Made by a program: the position numbers and the translations under genes
Assembly: GCF_013911085.1 (NCBI RefSeq)
Contig: NZ_JACERN010000039.1
Location: 62,001 to 126,000, forward strand
Origin: Aquitalea aquatica
GTDB taxonomy: Bacteria > Pseudomonadota > Gammaproteobacteria > Burkholderiales > Chromobacteriaceae
Direction of reading: 5' to 3'
DNA length: 64,000 nucleotides
In this document: in pieces, positions 27,432 through 35,918 of the stretch
Position numbering within the stretch: position 1 is the first letter of the stretch
Layout of the letters: every line of letters starts with the position of its first letter
Notes under the pieces: generated by a model
The model's database searches: none
What the model was told of the DNA's origin: nothing
Seen by the model: the letters and a program-made list of their open reading frames with translations, nothing else

Positions 27432-27593
27432 GAATCAATCCTCGCCATGCCGCTGAGGCGATGCCGCGCGGGGCGCGCAGCGTCGATCTGTCCTGGCGGG
27501 GAGGCAGGACGGATGGTCAGACGGTATGGCTTGCTTAGCTAGGAGTTAGACAGACAGCCGCTGGCCGCTTGCTGCGTCAGGGCTGTCCACGGC

Positions 27594-27622
27594 AAAAAAG
27601 CGCCCGGGTCGGCTGACCCGGG
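27594..27622 (-). terminator. Intra-operon terminator/attenuator between gtsA and gtsB
   Basis: Read on the minus strand, an 8-bp perfect stem (27603-27610 with 27615-27622, four-base loop) is followed by CGC and six T's (27594-27599). It lies 17 bases after the gtsA stop. It probably lets most transcripts end after gtsA, so binding protein outnumbers permease, and may also protect the mRNA end. Confidence 0.75.
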
Positions 27623-27639
27623 GCAAGGTTGCTGCTCGC

Positions 27640-28884
27640 TTAGTGCACTTTCCCGGCCTTGGCCAGGCGCTCGGTGGCGGTTTTCGGGCTCATCGATGAG
27701 TTCATGAACTGCGAAATCACGTCGTCCATTGCGCCTTCGGTGGCCGACGGCATGGCCATCTTGTGGGCGAAGCTGGGCACCAAGCCACCGCTCTTGGAGG
27801 CGGCAGTCAGGTCAGCCTTGGATTTCTTGGCGCAGTCGTCGAACTTGTCCATCGGCGTGTCCAGACGGGCCGGGATCGAGCCTTTGTTCAGGTTGAACAC
27901 TTCCTGGAAGTTCTTGCTCATCACGGTTTCGGCCAGGTCTGCCTGCGCCTTCTGCGCGGAGGCGTCCTTCTGCTTGAACATGGCCAGGCTGTCGATGTTG
28001 AAGGTGAAGCTGCCGGCAGTACCCGGTGCGGCTACACAGAGGAAGTCCTTGCCCGGCTTCTTGCCGGCGGCGGTGAATTCACCCTTGGCCCAGTCGCCCA
28101 TGAACTGCATGCCGGCCTTGCCGTTGATGACCATGGCGGTAGCCAGGTTCCAGTCACGGCCCGCTGCGCCCTTGTCGATATAGCCCTTCACTTTTTGCAG
28201 GGTTTCAAACACCTTGACCGTGGTCGGGCCGGCCAGCGTGGCCTGATCCAGCTGCACGAAAGCCTTCTTGTAATAGCCCGGGCCACCTACACCCAGTGCC
28301 ACCGATTCGAACAGGGTGGCGTCCTGCCACGGCTGGCCGCCATGGGCCAGGGGCTGGATGCCGGCTTTTTTCAGTTTTTCGGCGGCATCAAAGAATTCCG
28401 GCCAGGTGGTCGGCACCTTGGCACCGGCCTTCTTGAAGGCATCCGGATTCACCCACAGCCAGTTCACGCGGTGCACGTTGACCGGGGCGGCCACGTACTG
28501 GCCCTTGTATTTCATCACCTGGCTGACCACCGGCGGCAGTTGCTTGTCCCAGCCTTCGGCCTTGGCTACGGCATCGATATTGGCCAGCACGCCTTCGGCA
28601 CCCCATTCCTGGATGGCCGGGCCCTTGATCTGGGCGGCGGTCGGCGGGTTGCCCGATACCACGCGGGTTTTCAGCGCGGTCATGGCATTGTCGCCACCAC
28701 CACCAGCCACGGCGAAGTCTTTCCAGTTATCGCCCTTGGCGTTCATCATTTTTTTCAGTTCGGCCACGGACTTGGCTTCGCCGCCCGAGGTCCACCAGTG
28801 CAGCACTTCCACTTCGCCGGCAAATACCGTGGCCGGCAGCAGGGTGGCGGCCAGCAGTGCTGCGCTCAGCTGTTTGCGTTTCAT
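27640..28884 (-). CDS. gtsA: Glucose/sugar ABC transporter periplasmic binding protein
   Basis: From ATG 28884 (GGAG eight bases upstream) the protein has 414 residues. A Sec signal peptide ([22 protein letters not shown]) is followed by the mature start [14 protein letters not shown], the pattern of Pseudomonas-type glucose/mannose binding protein GtsA (carbohydrate-binding family 1). It would capture glucose in the periplasm for GtsBCD. Supporting context: genes for the Entner-Doudoroff pathway begin about 3 kb away. The exact sugar is inferred, and mannose or related hexoses are possible. Confidence 0.85.
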   Translation of the reverse strand: MKRKQLSAALLAATLLPATVFAGEVEVLHWWTSGGEAKSVAELKKMMNAKGDNWKDFAVAGGGGDNAMTALKTRVVSGNPPTAAQIKGPAIQEWGAEGVLANIDAVAKAEGWDKQLPPVVSQVMKYKGQYVAAPVNVHRVNWLWVNPDAFKKAGAKVPTTWPEFFDAAEKLKKAGIQPLAHGGQPWQDATLFESVALGVGGPGYYKKAFVQLDQATLAGPTTVKVFETLQKVKGYIDKGAAGRDWNLATAMVINGKAGMQFMGDWAKGEFTAAGKKPGKDFLCVAAPGTAGSFTFNIDSLAMFKQKDASAQKAQADLAETVMSKNFQEVFNLNKGSIPARLDTPMDKFDDCAKKSKADLTAASKSGGLVPSFAHKMAMPSATEGAMDDVISQFMNSSMSPKTATERLAKAGKVH

Positions 28885-28973
28885 TCTCTTGTCTCCATCT
28901 TGTAGCGTTGCATTTCGGTTTTTTATGGTGCATCCGGCGGCGCTCGGCCAGGACCGGGGCCGGATGTGCAAGA

Positions 28974-29027
28974 ACTATAGCGGCAGATTGTAAGTTTTGT
29001 GTAAGGTTTGAAGCGAAATGCTGTAAG
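28974..29027 (-). promoter_or_regulatory. Candidate gtsA promoter with OmpR-type direct-repeat operator
   Basis: On the minus strand a -10-like TATAGT (28974-28979) lies 90 bases before the gtsA ATG. Upstream of it TGTAAG (plus-strand reading) occurs at 28989, 29000 and 29022, i.e. at 11- and 22-base steps, one and two DNA turns. OmpR/PhoB-family regulators bind such direct repeats. The repeats overlap the weak -35 region, which fits activation. Confidence 0.5.
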
Positions 29028-29124
29028 AAAATGACAAATCCTGAATGCGTTGCAGCATGACATTGGAGATAATTCAATAAACATAAGGCACTGCGCTGGT
29101 GCTGCTGTGCAACAAAATGGTGCG

Positions 29125-29149
29125 CCGTAGTGTGTCAACTACACTACGG
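29125..29149 (-). terminator. Stem-loop at the 3' end of the sensor kinase gene
   Basis: A 9-bp perfect inverted repeat, CCGTAGTGT and ACACTACGG with a seven-base loop, spans the kinase stop codon. It lacks an adjacent T-run on the minus strand, so it may stabilise the mRNA end and not terminate by itself. Confidence 0.45.
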
Positions 29150-30571
29150 GCCGGTTTGCTCGGGGGGATTTTCCCGCTGGAACAGCAGGCTGGCACACAG
29201 TCCGTGCGGGCTGTTGTCGCGCAGTTCCACCCGGGTGTGATGGCGGCGGGCGATCTCCTGCACGATGGCCAGCCCGAGGCCACAGCCCTTGCCGCCAGCC
29301 AGGCTGTTGACCCGGTAAAAGCGCTGGAACACCTTGTCGCGCTCCGCCGGGGCGATGCCCGGTCCGGTATCGCACACCTGCAACTGCACTTGCCGGCCCA
29401 GCCGGCGCAGTGTCACGGTGATTTCGCCGCCGGCCGGGGTGTACTGGATGGCATTGTCCAGCAGATTGGCCAACAGTTCGCGCAGCAGGCCGGCATGGCC
29501 CAGCACCAGCAGGCTGTCGTCGTCACTGTCCAGCCCCAGGTCCAGCTTGCGTGCCAGCGCACGCGGCACGGCCTCGGCGGTGACTTCGCGGCACAGCTGC
29601 TTCAGGTCGAGCCGTTTTAGCTGCAGGCCGGCTTCCGGCTCGGCCCGTGCCAGCGCCAGTAGCTGGTTGACCAGGTGAATGGAGCGCGCCACGCTGGTTT
29701 CCACCTGCTCCAGCTGGCGGCAGGCACGCGGGATGTCCGGCGTATTGCCCAGCAGTTCGGCCTTGACCAGTTCACTCTGTGATTTCAGCCCGGCCAGCGG
29801 CGTGCGCAGCTGATGGGCGGCATCGCCGATAAAGCGCCGTTGCTGCTCCACCTGGCGATTGACCTCTTCCAGCAGGCTGTTGATGGCGGCGGTGAGGGCG
29901 CGTACTTCGGCCGGGGCATTGTTGACCTCGATGGGGGCCATATCGCGTGGCGAGCGGTTCTCCACCACCCGGCGCAGGCGGCGCAGCGGCGACAGGCCAC
30001 GGCTGATGCCGGCCCAGACCAAGAGGCTGGTCAGCAACATCAGTCCCAGCAGGGGCAGGCCCATGTCCAGCAGGATCTTGCGGGTCAGCTCGGCGCTCAG
30101 TGTGCGGCTCTTGGCCACCTGCACCAGCATCAGCTGCGGCTGCTCTACCGTGCCGGCCAGGAGGTAAAGTGCGGCCACGCGTACATCCTGGCCCTTCATG
30201 CTGGCGTTATAGAAATAGCTGGCGCCAGCGCGGGCGGCCAGCGTGGCTGGTGGGCGCGGCATGGCCGGTTCGCCCAGCAAAAAGGCGGCTGGTGGCGAGC
30301 TGACCATGTAATAGACGCGGTCGGTGGGGTCTTCTTCGAGGATTTCGCGCGCGGCGCGCGGGAAGTCGACATAGAAACCATTGCCGAAGGGCTTGACTTG
30401 GCGGGCCAGCGCCCGCGAGGTCTGCGCCAGCGTCTGGTCGATGACCTCGTTGGCATAGCGCACCGCCATGGCATGCGCCAGCATGGCGGCGGCCAGCCAC
30501 AGCACCAGCTGCGGCAACAGCAGCCAGATCAGCAACTGGCGGCGCAGGGAAAGTTGGCGCGGGCGCGGCAT
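29144..30571 (-). CDS. TctE-like sensor histidine kinase
   Basis: The 475-residue kinase starts with a 2CSK_N-type sensor region: a membrane helix at about 12-34, a periplasmic loop, and a second helix at about 168-190. A HAMP-like linker follows, then the HisKA phospho-acceptor in DAAHQLRTPLAGL (near residue 248), and a HATPase domain with N-box LLDNAIQYTP and G-boxes DTGPGI and GCGLGLAI. It is in the TctE/QseC group, whose known ligands include tricarboxylates. Its gene follows the regulator by five bases and ends 260 bases upstream of gtsA. I infer that it senses a carbon source and controls the transporter. Confidence 0.88.
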   Translation of the reverse strand: MPRPRQLSLRRQLLIWLLLPQLVLWLAAAMLAHAMAVRYANEVIDQTLAQTSRALARQVKPFGNGFYVDFPRAAREILEEDPTDRVYYMVSSPPAAFLLGEPAMPRPPATLAARAGASYFYNASMKGQDVRVAALYLLAGTVEQPQLMLVQVAKSRTLSAELTRKILLDMGLPLLGLMLLTSLLVWAGISRGLSPLRRLRRVVENRSPRDMAPIEVNNAPAEVRALTAAINSLLEEVNRQVEQQRRFIGDAAHQLRTPLAGLKSQSELVKAELLGNTPDIPRACRQLEQVETSVARSIHLVNQLLALARAEPEAGLQLKRLDLKQLCREVTAEAVPRALARKLDLGLDSDDDSLLVLGHAGLLRELLANLLDNAIQYTPAGGEITVTLRRLGRQVQLQVCDTGPGIAPAERDKVFQRFYRVNSLAGGKGCGLGLAIVQEIARRHHTRVELRDNSPHGLCASLLFQRENPPEQTGP

Positions 30572-30576
30572 GGCGG

Positions 30577-31272
30577 CTAGCTGTCTTCGGCCTGCGTCAG
30601 CAGATAGCCCAGCCCGCGCACCGCACGAATGCCGGCACCGCTGCCATCCAGTTTCTTGCGCAGGCGGTGCACATAGACTTCCACCGCATTGCTGCCGATT
30701 TCTTCCCCCTCGCCGGACAGGGCGGCGGAGATTTGCTCCTTGCTCAGCACTTTTTCCGCCTGACTCATCAGGATGAACAGCAGCTCCAGCTCGCGTGCCG
30801 ACAGATCCAGCGGCTGCGCGCCGGCCCAGGCGCGCTGGGCGCTGCGGTCCAGTCGCAGCGGGCCGAACTGCAGTTCTTCCCGTTGCAGTTCGTCACGCAC
30901 GCTATCGCTGGCGCGCTGGCGGCGCAGCAGGGCGCGGATGCGGGCTTCCAGTTCGGGGAAGTCAAAGGGCTTGACCAGATAGTCGTCGGCACCGGCATCC
31001 AGCCCGGCGACCCGGTCTTCCATGCTGTCCAGTGCGGTCAGCAGCAAAATGGGCAGTGCCGGCTGATGCACGCGCACATGGCGCAGCACCTTGAGCCCGT
31101 CTTGGCCGGGCAGGCCGATATCCAGAATGACGGCATCGAATGCTTCGCTCAGCAGCATCTGCTGGGCGGCCAGGCCATCGCTGCGATGGCAGACCTCGAA
31201 GCCCAGCTGGCTCAGGCGGGTAAGCAGGGCATCGGCCAGTACGGCATCGTCTTCGGCCAGAAACAGTTTCAT
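30577..31272 (-). CDS. OmpR-family response regulator (TctD-like)
   Basis: The 231-residue protein has a receiver domain (acidic pair EDD, phospho-acceptor D51 in ILDIGLPG, Lys in DYLVKPFDFP) and a C-terminal winged helix (about 130-225, with NAVEVYVHRLRKKL and the AVRGLGYLL wing). It pairs with the kinase directly downstream. Direct repeats upstream of gtsA are candidate binding sites. The TctD subgroup is suggested by the kinase type; the regulon here is inference. Confidence 0.92.
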   Translation of the reverse strand: MKLFLAEDDAVLADALLTRLSQLGFEVCHRSDGLAAQQMLLSEAFDAVILDIGLPGQDGLKVLRHVRVHQPALPILLLTALDSMEDRVAGLDAGADDYLVKPFDFPELEARIRALLRRQRASDSVRDELQREELQFGPLRLDRSAQRAWAGAQPLDLSARELELLFILMSQAEKVLSKEQISAALSGEGEEIGSNAVEVYVHRLRKKLDGSGAGIRAVRGLGYLLTQAEDS

Positions 31273-31352
31273 AGGAGCGGCAGGCGGCAGGTGAAGGCCT
31301 GATGGTAGTGCAGATCAGCCGGGCTGTGCCATTAGCGTGCGGTGTGCGGTGC

Positions 31353-31380
31353 AACAAAAAAGCCCGCACGGGGCGGGCTT
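31353..31380 (-). terminator. Terminator hairpin, distal copy
   Basis: AAGCCCGC and GCGGGCTT form a stem; on the minus strand it is followed by six T's (31355-31360). It is well placed to end the edd-eda transcript before the regulator gene. Confidence 0.75.
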
Positions 31381-31381
31381 G

Positions 31382-31534
31382 CAGGCTGCTGACAAAGTAA
31401 TCTGGTTCGATTGCACTGGACCCGGCAAAGCCGGGCCTTTCGACTCACTTATTGATTCGGCAGCCTTCCCATCTATTCCCCATCCCCCCGCCCTTGCCCT
31501 GCAAGGGAGCCTCGCTTTCTTTTCAGAAAGCGAG
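31382..31534 (+). repeat. 153-bp structured dispersed repeat, copy A
   Basis: The copy is the same length as, and about 90 % identical to, the reverse complement of 40088-40240 (about 16 mismatches, no gaps, aligned by eye). It contains nested inverted repeats: outer AGGCTGC/GCAGCCT around an inner CCCGGC-AAA-GCCGGG hairpin, then a terminal hairpin CTCGCTTTC/GAAAGCGAG. There is no coding capacity worth the name. It may be a MITE-like element or a structured RNA/terminator module. Confidence 0.8.
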
Positions 31535-31555
31535 AGGAGTTGGTCAACAATCAGT

Positions 31556-31578
31556 AAAGCCCGCACGAGGCGGGCTTA
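31556..31578 (-). terminator. Terminator-like hairpin, proximal copy
   Basis: The stem AAGCCCGC/GCGGGCTT is the same as in the distal copy, with a loop differing at one base. It lies 20 bases after the eda stop, followed on the minus strand only by TTTACT, so it is weaker as a terminator. Confidence 0.6.
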
Positions 31579-31596
31579 TATATTGCGTGGGCGGGT

Positions 31597-32220
31597 TTAC
31601 TGCGCCAGTGCGCTGGCTTGTTTGGCCAGCTCGGTGATGCGTGCCCAGTCGCGGTTGGCGATGGCGTCTTCCGGGGTCAACCAGCTGCCGCCAACGGCCA
31701 GTACGTTTTGCAGGGCCAGGTATTCCTTGGCCTTGACCAGATCAATCCCGCCAGTCGGGCAGAAGCGCAGGTCGGGCAGCGGGCCGGCCAGCGACTTGAG
31801 CAGCTTGATGCCGCCCACGGCTTCGGCCGGGAACAGCTTGAGGATGTCAAAGCCTTCGTCCTGTGCGCGCATGGCTTCCGAGGCGGTGGCCACACCCGGC
31901 AGCAGGGTCAGGTTGGCATTGCGCGCAGCCGAGGCCAGCTCCGGAGTCAGGCCGGGGCTGACGCCAAACTGGGCACCGGCGTCCAGCGCCGCTTCCAGCT
32001 GGGCGCGGTTGCGCAGCGTGCCGGCACCGACGATGGCGCCGGGTACTTCATCGCGCATACGGCGCATGGCGGCCAGTGCCGCCTTGGTGCGCAGGGTGAC
32101 TTCCAGCACGCGAATGCCGCCATCCACCAGCGCGCGCGCCAGGTCTACCGCAACAGCGGCGTCATTTACCACGATGACCGGCACAACCGGTCCCTGACGC
32201 AACAGGGTCAAAGCGTCCAT
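31597..32220 (-). CDS. eda: 2-dehydro-3-deoxyphosphogluconate (KDPG) aldolase
   Basis: Eda cleaves KDPG to pyruvate and glyceraldehyde-3-phosphate, the final Entner-Doudoroff step. The 207-residue protein shows the class I aldolase pattern: RVLEVTLRT with the conserved Glu, VGAGTL, SPGLTPEL, the Schiff-base Lys in DILKLFPAE, and the phosphate-binding PTGGID. It starts one base after the edd stop, so it is translated from the same message. Confidence 0.96.
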   Translation of the reverse strand: MDALTLLRQGPVVPVIVVNDAAVAVDLARALVDGGIRVLEVTLRTKAALAAMRRMRDEVPGAIVGAGTLRNRAQLEAALDAGAQFGVSPGLTPELASAARNANLTLLPGVATASEAMRAQDEGFDILKLFPAEAVGGIKLLKSLAGPLPDLRFCPTGGIDLVKAKEYLALQNVLAVGGSWLTPEDAIANRDWARITELAKQASALAQ

Positions 32221-32221
32221 A

Positions 32222-34057
32222 TCAGTTTCTCCACAGCGGGTGATGGAAGCTCATGGCACCAGCTTCCGCAGCATCGGCGGATTCGCGGAATACCGCGAAC
32301 AGTTCACGCCCTACGCCAAATTGATTGTGTTGCAGATCGGCACTGATCTGCTCGCGCGCCGCCCATTCTTCGGCCGGCACTTTCACTTCCAGCGTGCCGG
32401 CATTGGCATCCAGTTTCACGATGTCGCCATCGCGAACCTTGCCGATACTACCGCCCATTACCGCCTCCGGCGAGACGTGGATGGCAGCCGGCACTTTGCC
32501 CGAAGCACCGGACATGCGGCCGTCGGTGACCAGGGCCACGGCAAAGCCGCGTTCCTGCAGGATGGACAGCGCCGGGGTCAGCTTGTGCAGCTCAGGCATG
32601 CCGTTGGCGCGCGGGCCCTGGAAGCGGATGACGGCGATGAAGTCGCGTTCCAGTTCGCCGCGCTTGAAGGCGGCCAACAGTTCGTTCTGGTCGTGGAACA
32701 CCACGGCCGGGGCCTCTACCACGCGGTGTTCTGGCTTGACGGCAGACACCTTGATTACGGCGCGGCCCAGGTTGCCTGCCACCACGCGCAGGCCGCCATC
32801 GGCGCTGAACGGGTTGGCTGCAGTACGCAATACGCTGTCGTCGCCGCTCACGGCCGGGGCCGGACGCCATTTCAGTTCGCCATTGTCCAGCCAGGGTTCG
32901 TTGGCATAAGCCGACAGGCCACGGCCGACGATGGTGTCCACGTCCTCGTGCAGCAGGCCGGCGCCCAGCAGTTCGCGGATGACAAAGCCCATGCCGCCTG
33001 CGGCGTGGAAGTGGTTTACGTCGGCCTTGCCATTGGGGTAGACGCGGGTCAGCGACGGGATGATGGCCGACAGCTCGTCGAAATCATCCCAGTTGATATC
33101 GATGCCGGCGGCGCGGGCAATGGCCACCAGGTGCAGGGTGTGGTTGGTGGAGCCGCCAGTGGCCAGCAGGCCGATGATGGCGTTGACGATGGATTTTTCA
33201 TCGATCATGCGGCCCACCGGGGTGAAGTTCTCCCCCTGGGCGGCAATGTGCGCGGCCTGACGGGCGGCGGCGCGGGTCAGTGCCTCGCGCAGCGGTGTAC
33301 CCGGATTGACGAAGGCGGTACCCGGCAGGTGCAGGCCCATGATTTCCATCATCATCTGGTTGGAGTTGGCGGTGCCATAGAAGGTACAGGTGCCGGGGCC
33401 GTGGTAGGACTGGCACTCCGATTCCAGCAGCGCATCCCTTCCCACCTTGCCTTCGGCGAACAACTGGCGCACCTTCGCCTTTTCATCATTAGCGATGCCG
33501 GTGGTCATCGGGCCGGCCGGAACAAACACCGCCGGCAGATGGCCGAAAGTCAGCGCGCCAATCAGCAGGCCGGGGACGATCTTGTCGCACACGCCTAGAT
33601 ACAGGCTGGCATCGAACATCTGGTGCGACAGCGCCACGGCGGTGCTCATGGCGATGACATCGCGCGAGAACAGCGACAGCTCCATGCCGGGCTGGCCCTG
33701 GGTCACGCCGTCGCACATGGCAGGCACGCCACCGGCAAACTGGGCGGTGGCACCGGCCTTGAGTGCTTCTTCCTTGATCCAGGCCGGGTAGGCTTCCAGC
33801 GGCTGGTGGGCCGACAGCATGTCGTTATAGGCGGAAACGATGGCCAGATTGGGGCGATGCGCTTCTTTAAGGTGGATCTTGATATTGTCCGGCATGGCCG
33901 CAAAGGCGTGGGCCTGATTGGTGCAGGACAGCTGGGCGCGTTCTACCTTGCCCTGCTGGGCGGCGGCAGCCAGATGATTCAGATAGGCCGCGCGACGCTC
34001 GCGGCTGCGATCTATGATGCGCTGGGTAACAGTGTGCAGTACCGGGTGCAGGGCCAT
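32222..34057 (-). CDS. edd: 6-phosphogluconate dehydratase
   Basis: Edd dehydrates 6-phosphogluconate to KDPG. At 611 residues it is full length for the IlvD/Edd family. Fe-S ligand regions are visible: the MCDGVTQG loop, the Cys in [12 protein letters not shown], and [13 protein letters not shown]. The C-terminal [17 protein letters not shown] signature is also present. It is the first gene of the edd-eda operon, divergent from zwf; a 15-bp palindromic motif that I take as a HexR operator ends 29 bases upstream of its ATG. Confidence 0.97.
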   Translation of the reverse strand: MALHPVLHTVTQRIIDRSRERRAAYLNHLAAAAQQGKVERAQLSCTNQAHAFAAMPDNIKIHLKEAHRPNLAIVSAYNDMLSAHQPLEAYPAWIKEEALKAGATAQFAGGVPAMCDGVTQGQPGMELSLFSRDVIAMSTAVALSHQMFDASLYLGVCDKIVPGLLIGALTFGHLPAVFVPAGPMTTGIANDEKAKVRQLFAEGKVGRDALLESECQSYHGPGTCTFYGTANSNQMMMEIMGLHLPGTAFVNPGTPLREALTRAAARQAAHIAAQGENFTPVGRMIDEKSIVNAIIGLLATGGSTNHTLHLVAIARAAGIDINWDDFDELSAIIPSLTRVYPNGKADVNHFHAAGGMGFVIRELLGAGLLHEDVDTIVGRGLSAYANEPWLDNGELKWRPAPAVSGDDSVLRTAANPFSADGGLRVVAGNLGRAVIKVSAVKPEHRVVEAPAVVFHDQNELLAAFKRGELERDFIAVIRFQGPRANGMPELHKLTPALSILQERGFAVALVTDGRMSGASGKVPAAIHVSPEAVMGGSIGKVRDGDIVKLDANAGTLEVKVPAEEWAAREQISADLQHNQFGVGRELFAVFRESADAAEAGAMSFHHPLWRN

Positions 34058-34086
34058 GGCAATTCCCGTGATGAATGTGGGTAAAT

Positions 34087-34101
34087 GGTAGTTTTACTAC
34101 A
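34087..34101. promoter_or_regulatory. Putative HexR operator, edd side
   Basis: GGTAGTTTTACTACA, nearly palindromic around its centre, lies 29 bases upstream of the edd start. It matches the zwf-side motif at 12 of 15 positions. Confidence 0.65.
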
Positions 34102-34263
34102 CTTAAATTGCAAGAAAACAGCCTGACCCAATTGCCGGCTTATCCGGCTGAATGAGTGTGAGAGGCTTTCTGGTAAAGGTTTCTGCCAAAATTTCCATGA
34201 AATGGCAGGTGTTGCTTTCTGCGTATTACCCCGGCAAATCACATGGACATGCCAAAATCGGGT

Positions 34264-34278
34264 GGTAATATAACTACA
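34264..34278. promoter_or_regulatory. Putative HexR operator, zwf side
   Basis: GGTAATATAACTACA lies 28 bases upstream of the zwf start, mirroring the edd-side site. Repression by HexR, relieved by KDPG, is the known pattern for these genes in other Proteobacteria. Confidence 0.6.
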
Positions 34279-34306
34279 TTGCAAATGCACGAGACGGAAG
34301 ATCACT

Positions 34307-35785
34307 ATGGATAACCGTAGCACGCCTACCCCCGCTTTCGATATGGTGCTGTTCGGTGGCACCGGCGACCTGGTCATGCGCAAGCTGTTGCCCTCCCTCT
34401 ATCAGGCGCACGCCGCCAGCCTGCTCAACGAGCAAGGCCGCCTGCTGGCACTGGGCCGCAAGGCGATGAGCCGCGACGACTACCTGGCACTGGTGGAAAA
34501 GAGCGCGCGCCAGCACGTCAAGGAACACTTCGATGCGGCGGCCTGGGCCTCTTTTTGCAGCCGTATCGATTATCTGCAGGTGGATGCCGGCAACGCCGCC
34601 CACTATCCGGCACTGGCCGAAGCAGTGGGACAGCACCCGGAGCGGGTGGTGGTCTGTTATCTGGCCACCGCACCCAATCTGTTCGCTGGCATTTGCGAGA
34701 ATCTGGCCGCCGTTGGCCTGAACCGCCCCAATGTGCGCGTGGTACTGGAAAAGCCGCTGGGCATCGACCTGGATTCGTCCAATGCCATCAATGACGATGT
34801 GGCGCACTTCTTCAAGGAAGAGCAGCTCTATCGTATCGACCACTACCTGGGCAAGGAGTCGGTGCAGAACCTGATGGCCATCCGTTTTGCCAACGCGCTG
34901 TTTGAACCGCTGTGGCGGCGCGAGTGGATCCACGACGTACAGATCACCATTGCCGAAGACCTGGGCGTGGGCACCCGTGGCGACTTCTACGATGGCACCG
35001 GCGCGCTGCGCGACATGGTGCAGAATCATCTGCTGCAACTGCTGTGCATCGTCGCCATGGAACCGCCGGCCAGCATGGAAGCCGATGCCGTGCGCGATGA
35101 AAAGCTCAAGGTGCTCAAGGCACTGCGCCCGTTCAGCGAGCAGGATGTGGCCAACAAGACGGTGCGTGGCCAGTACAAGGCCGGCGCCGTGGCCGGGCAA
35201 CCGGTGGTGGGCTATCTGCAGGAACAGGGCATCCCGGCGGACAGCCATACCGAAACCTTTGTTGCCATCAAGGCGGAAATCGACAACTGGCGCTGGGCTG
35301 GCGTGCCCTTCTTCCTGCGTACCGGCAAGCGCATGCAGGACCGCCTGGCCGAGATCGTCATCAATTTCCGCGATGTGCCGCACCAGCTGTTCTCCGGCCC
35401 GCTCAGCGGCAGCCACACCGCCAACCGGCTGGTGATCCAGCTGCAGCCGGAAGAAAGCATCCGTCTGTATTTCCTGGCCAAGGAACCGGGCGACACCATG
35501 CGTCTGCAGCCGGCCTTTCTTGATCTGGACTTCTACAAGGCCTTCAAGGTACGCCGTGCCGATGCCTACGAACGTCTGCTGCTGGATGTGATCCGCGGCA
35601 AGCTGGCGCTGTTCATGCGCCGTGACGAGCTGGTGGAAGCCTGGCGCTGGGTGATGCCCATCATGGAATGCTGGCAGAACAGCAGCAACACTCCGCCCAA
35701 GCAATACACCGCCGGCACCTGGGGCCCGGCCGCTTCCAGCGCGCTGCTGAGCCGCGACGGCATCAGCTGGCACGAAGAGAGCTGA
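34307..35785 (+). CDS. zwf: Glucose-6-phosphate 1-dehydrogenase
   Basis: Zwf oxidises glucose-6-phosphate to 6-phosphogluconolactone with NADP(+), or NAD(+) in some bacteria. The 492-residue protein has the nucleotide-binding start [19 protein letters not shown], the RIDHYLGKE active-site signature near residue 176, and FLRTGKRM. It heads the operon zwf-pgl-glk-hexR-pgi. GGAAG lies just before the ATG. Confidence 0.97.
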   Translation: MDNRSTPTPAFDMVLFGGTGDLVMRKLLPSLYQAHAASLLNEQGRLLALGRKAMSRDDYLALVEKSARQHVKEHFDAAAWASFCSRIDYLQVDAGNAAHYPALAEAVGQHPERVVVCYLATAPNLFAGICENLAAVGLNRPNVRVVLEKPLGIDLDSSNAINDDVAHFFKEEQLYRIDHYLGKESVQNLMAIRFANALFEPLWRREWIHDVQITIAEDLGVGTRGDFYDGTGALRDMVQNHLLQLLCIVAMEPPASMEADAVRDEKLKVLKALRPFSEQDVANKTVRGQYKAGAVAGQPVVGYLQEQGIPADSHTETFVAIKAEIDNWRWAGVPFFLRTGKRMQDRLAEIVINFRDVPHQLFSGPLSGSHTANRLVIQLQPEESIRLYFLAKEPGDTMRLQPAFLDLDFYKAFKVRRADAYERLLLDVIRGKLALFMRRDELVEAWRWVMPIMECWQNSSNTPPKQYTAGTWGPAASSALLSRDGISWHEES

Positions 35786-35866
35786 TCGAGCTACCCCATC
35801 CGGGCCTCCCGCCACGGCGGCCCGGGCAGGACAATTCATAACAAGCCGGCCAGCAAGAGCGGCATT

Positions 35867-35899
35867 CACCCGGCGCCATGCTAGGCCAGGGGCCGGGTG
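35867..35899 (+). other. Stem-loop ahead of pgl
   Basis: Perfect 8-bp arms (35867-35874 and 35892-35899) with a 17-base loop lie directly before the pgl ribosome-binding site (GAGGA, 35906-35910). It could affect pgl translation or mRNA processing in the 133-base zwf-pgl gap. No T-run follows, so I do not call it a terminator. Confidence 0.4.
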
Positions 35900-35918
35900 C
35901 AACGTGAGGATGGCATTG

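Larger units (their letters stand above)
31273..31596. other. Intergenic region between eda and the response regulator gene
   Basis: This 324-base spacer has no gene. It contains two near-identical terminator-type hairpins (31359-31380 and 31556-31577) that bracket one copy of the 153-bp dispersed repeat, plus about 80 bases next to the regulator that should hold its promoter. Small open frames across it are translations of the repeat and look spurious. Confidence 0.7.

Noticed and set aside
24566-28884. Naming the ABC system as a UgpABCE glycerol-3-phosphate transporter
   Set aside because: The binding protein start ([12 protein letters not shown]) and Entner-Doudoroff neighbours fit GtsA-type glucose import better, although the ATPase alone is close to UgpC.
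31401-31415. GGTTCGATTGC resembling a tRNA T-arm
   Set aside because: No acceptor stem, anticodon arm or CCA context surrounds it, and the second repeat copy does not keep the sequence.
31452-31637. Short plus frame with a proline-rich product, echoed at 40118-40309 on the other strand
   Set aside because: Both are translations of the 153-bp repeat; similarity comes from the DNA repeat and not from a conserved protein.
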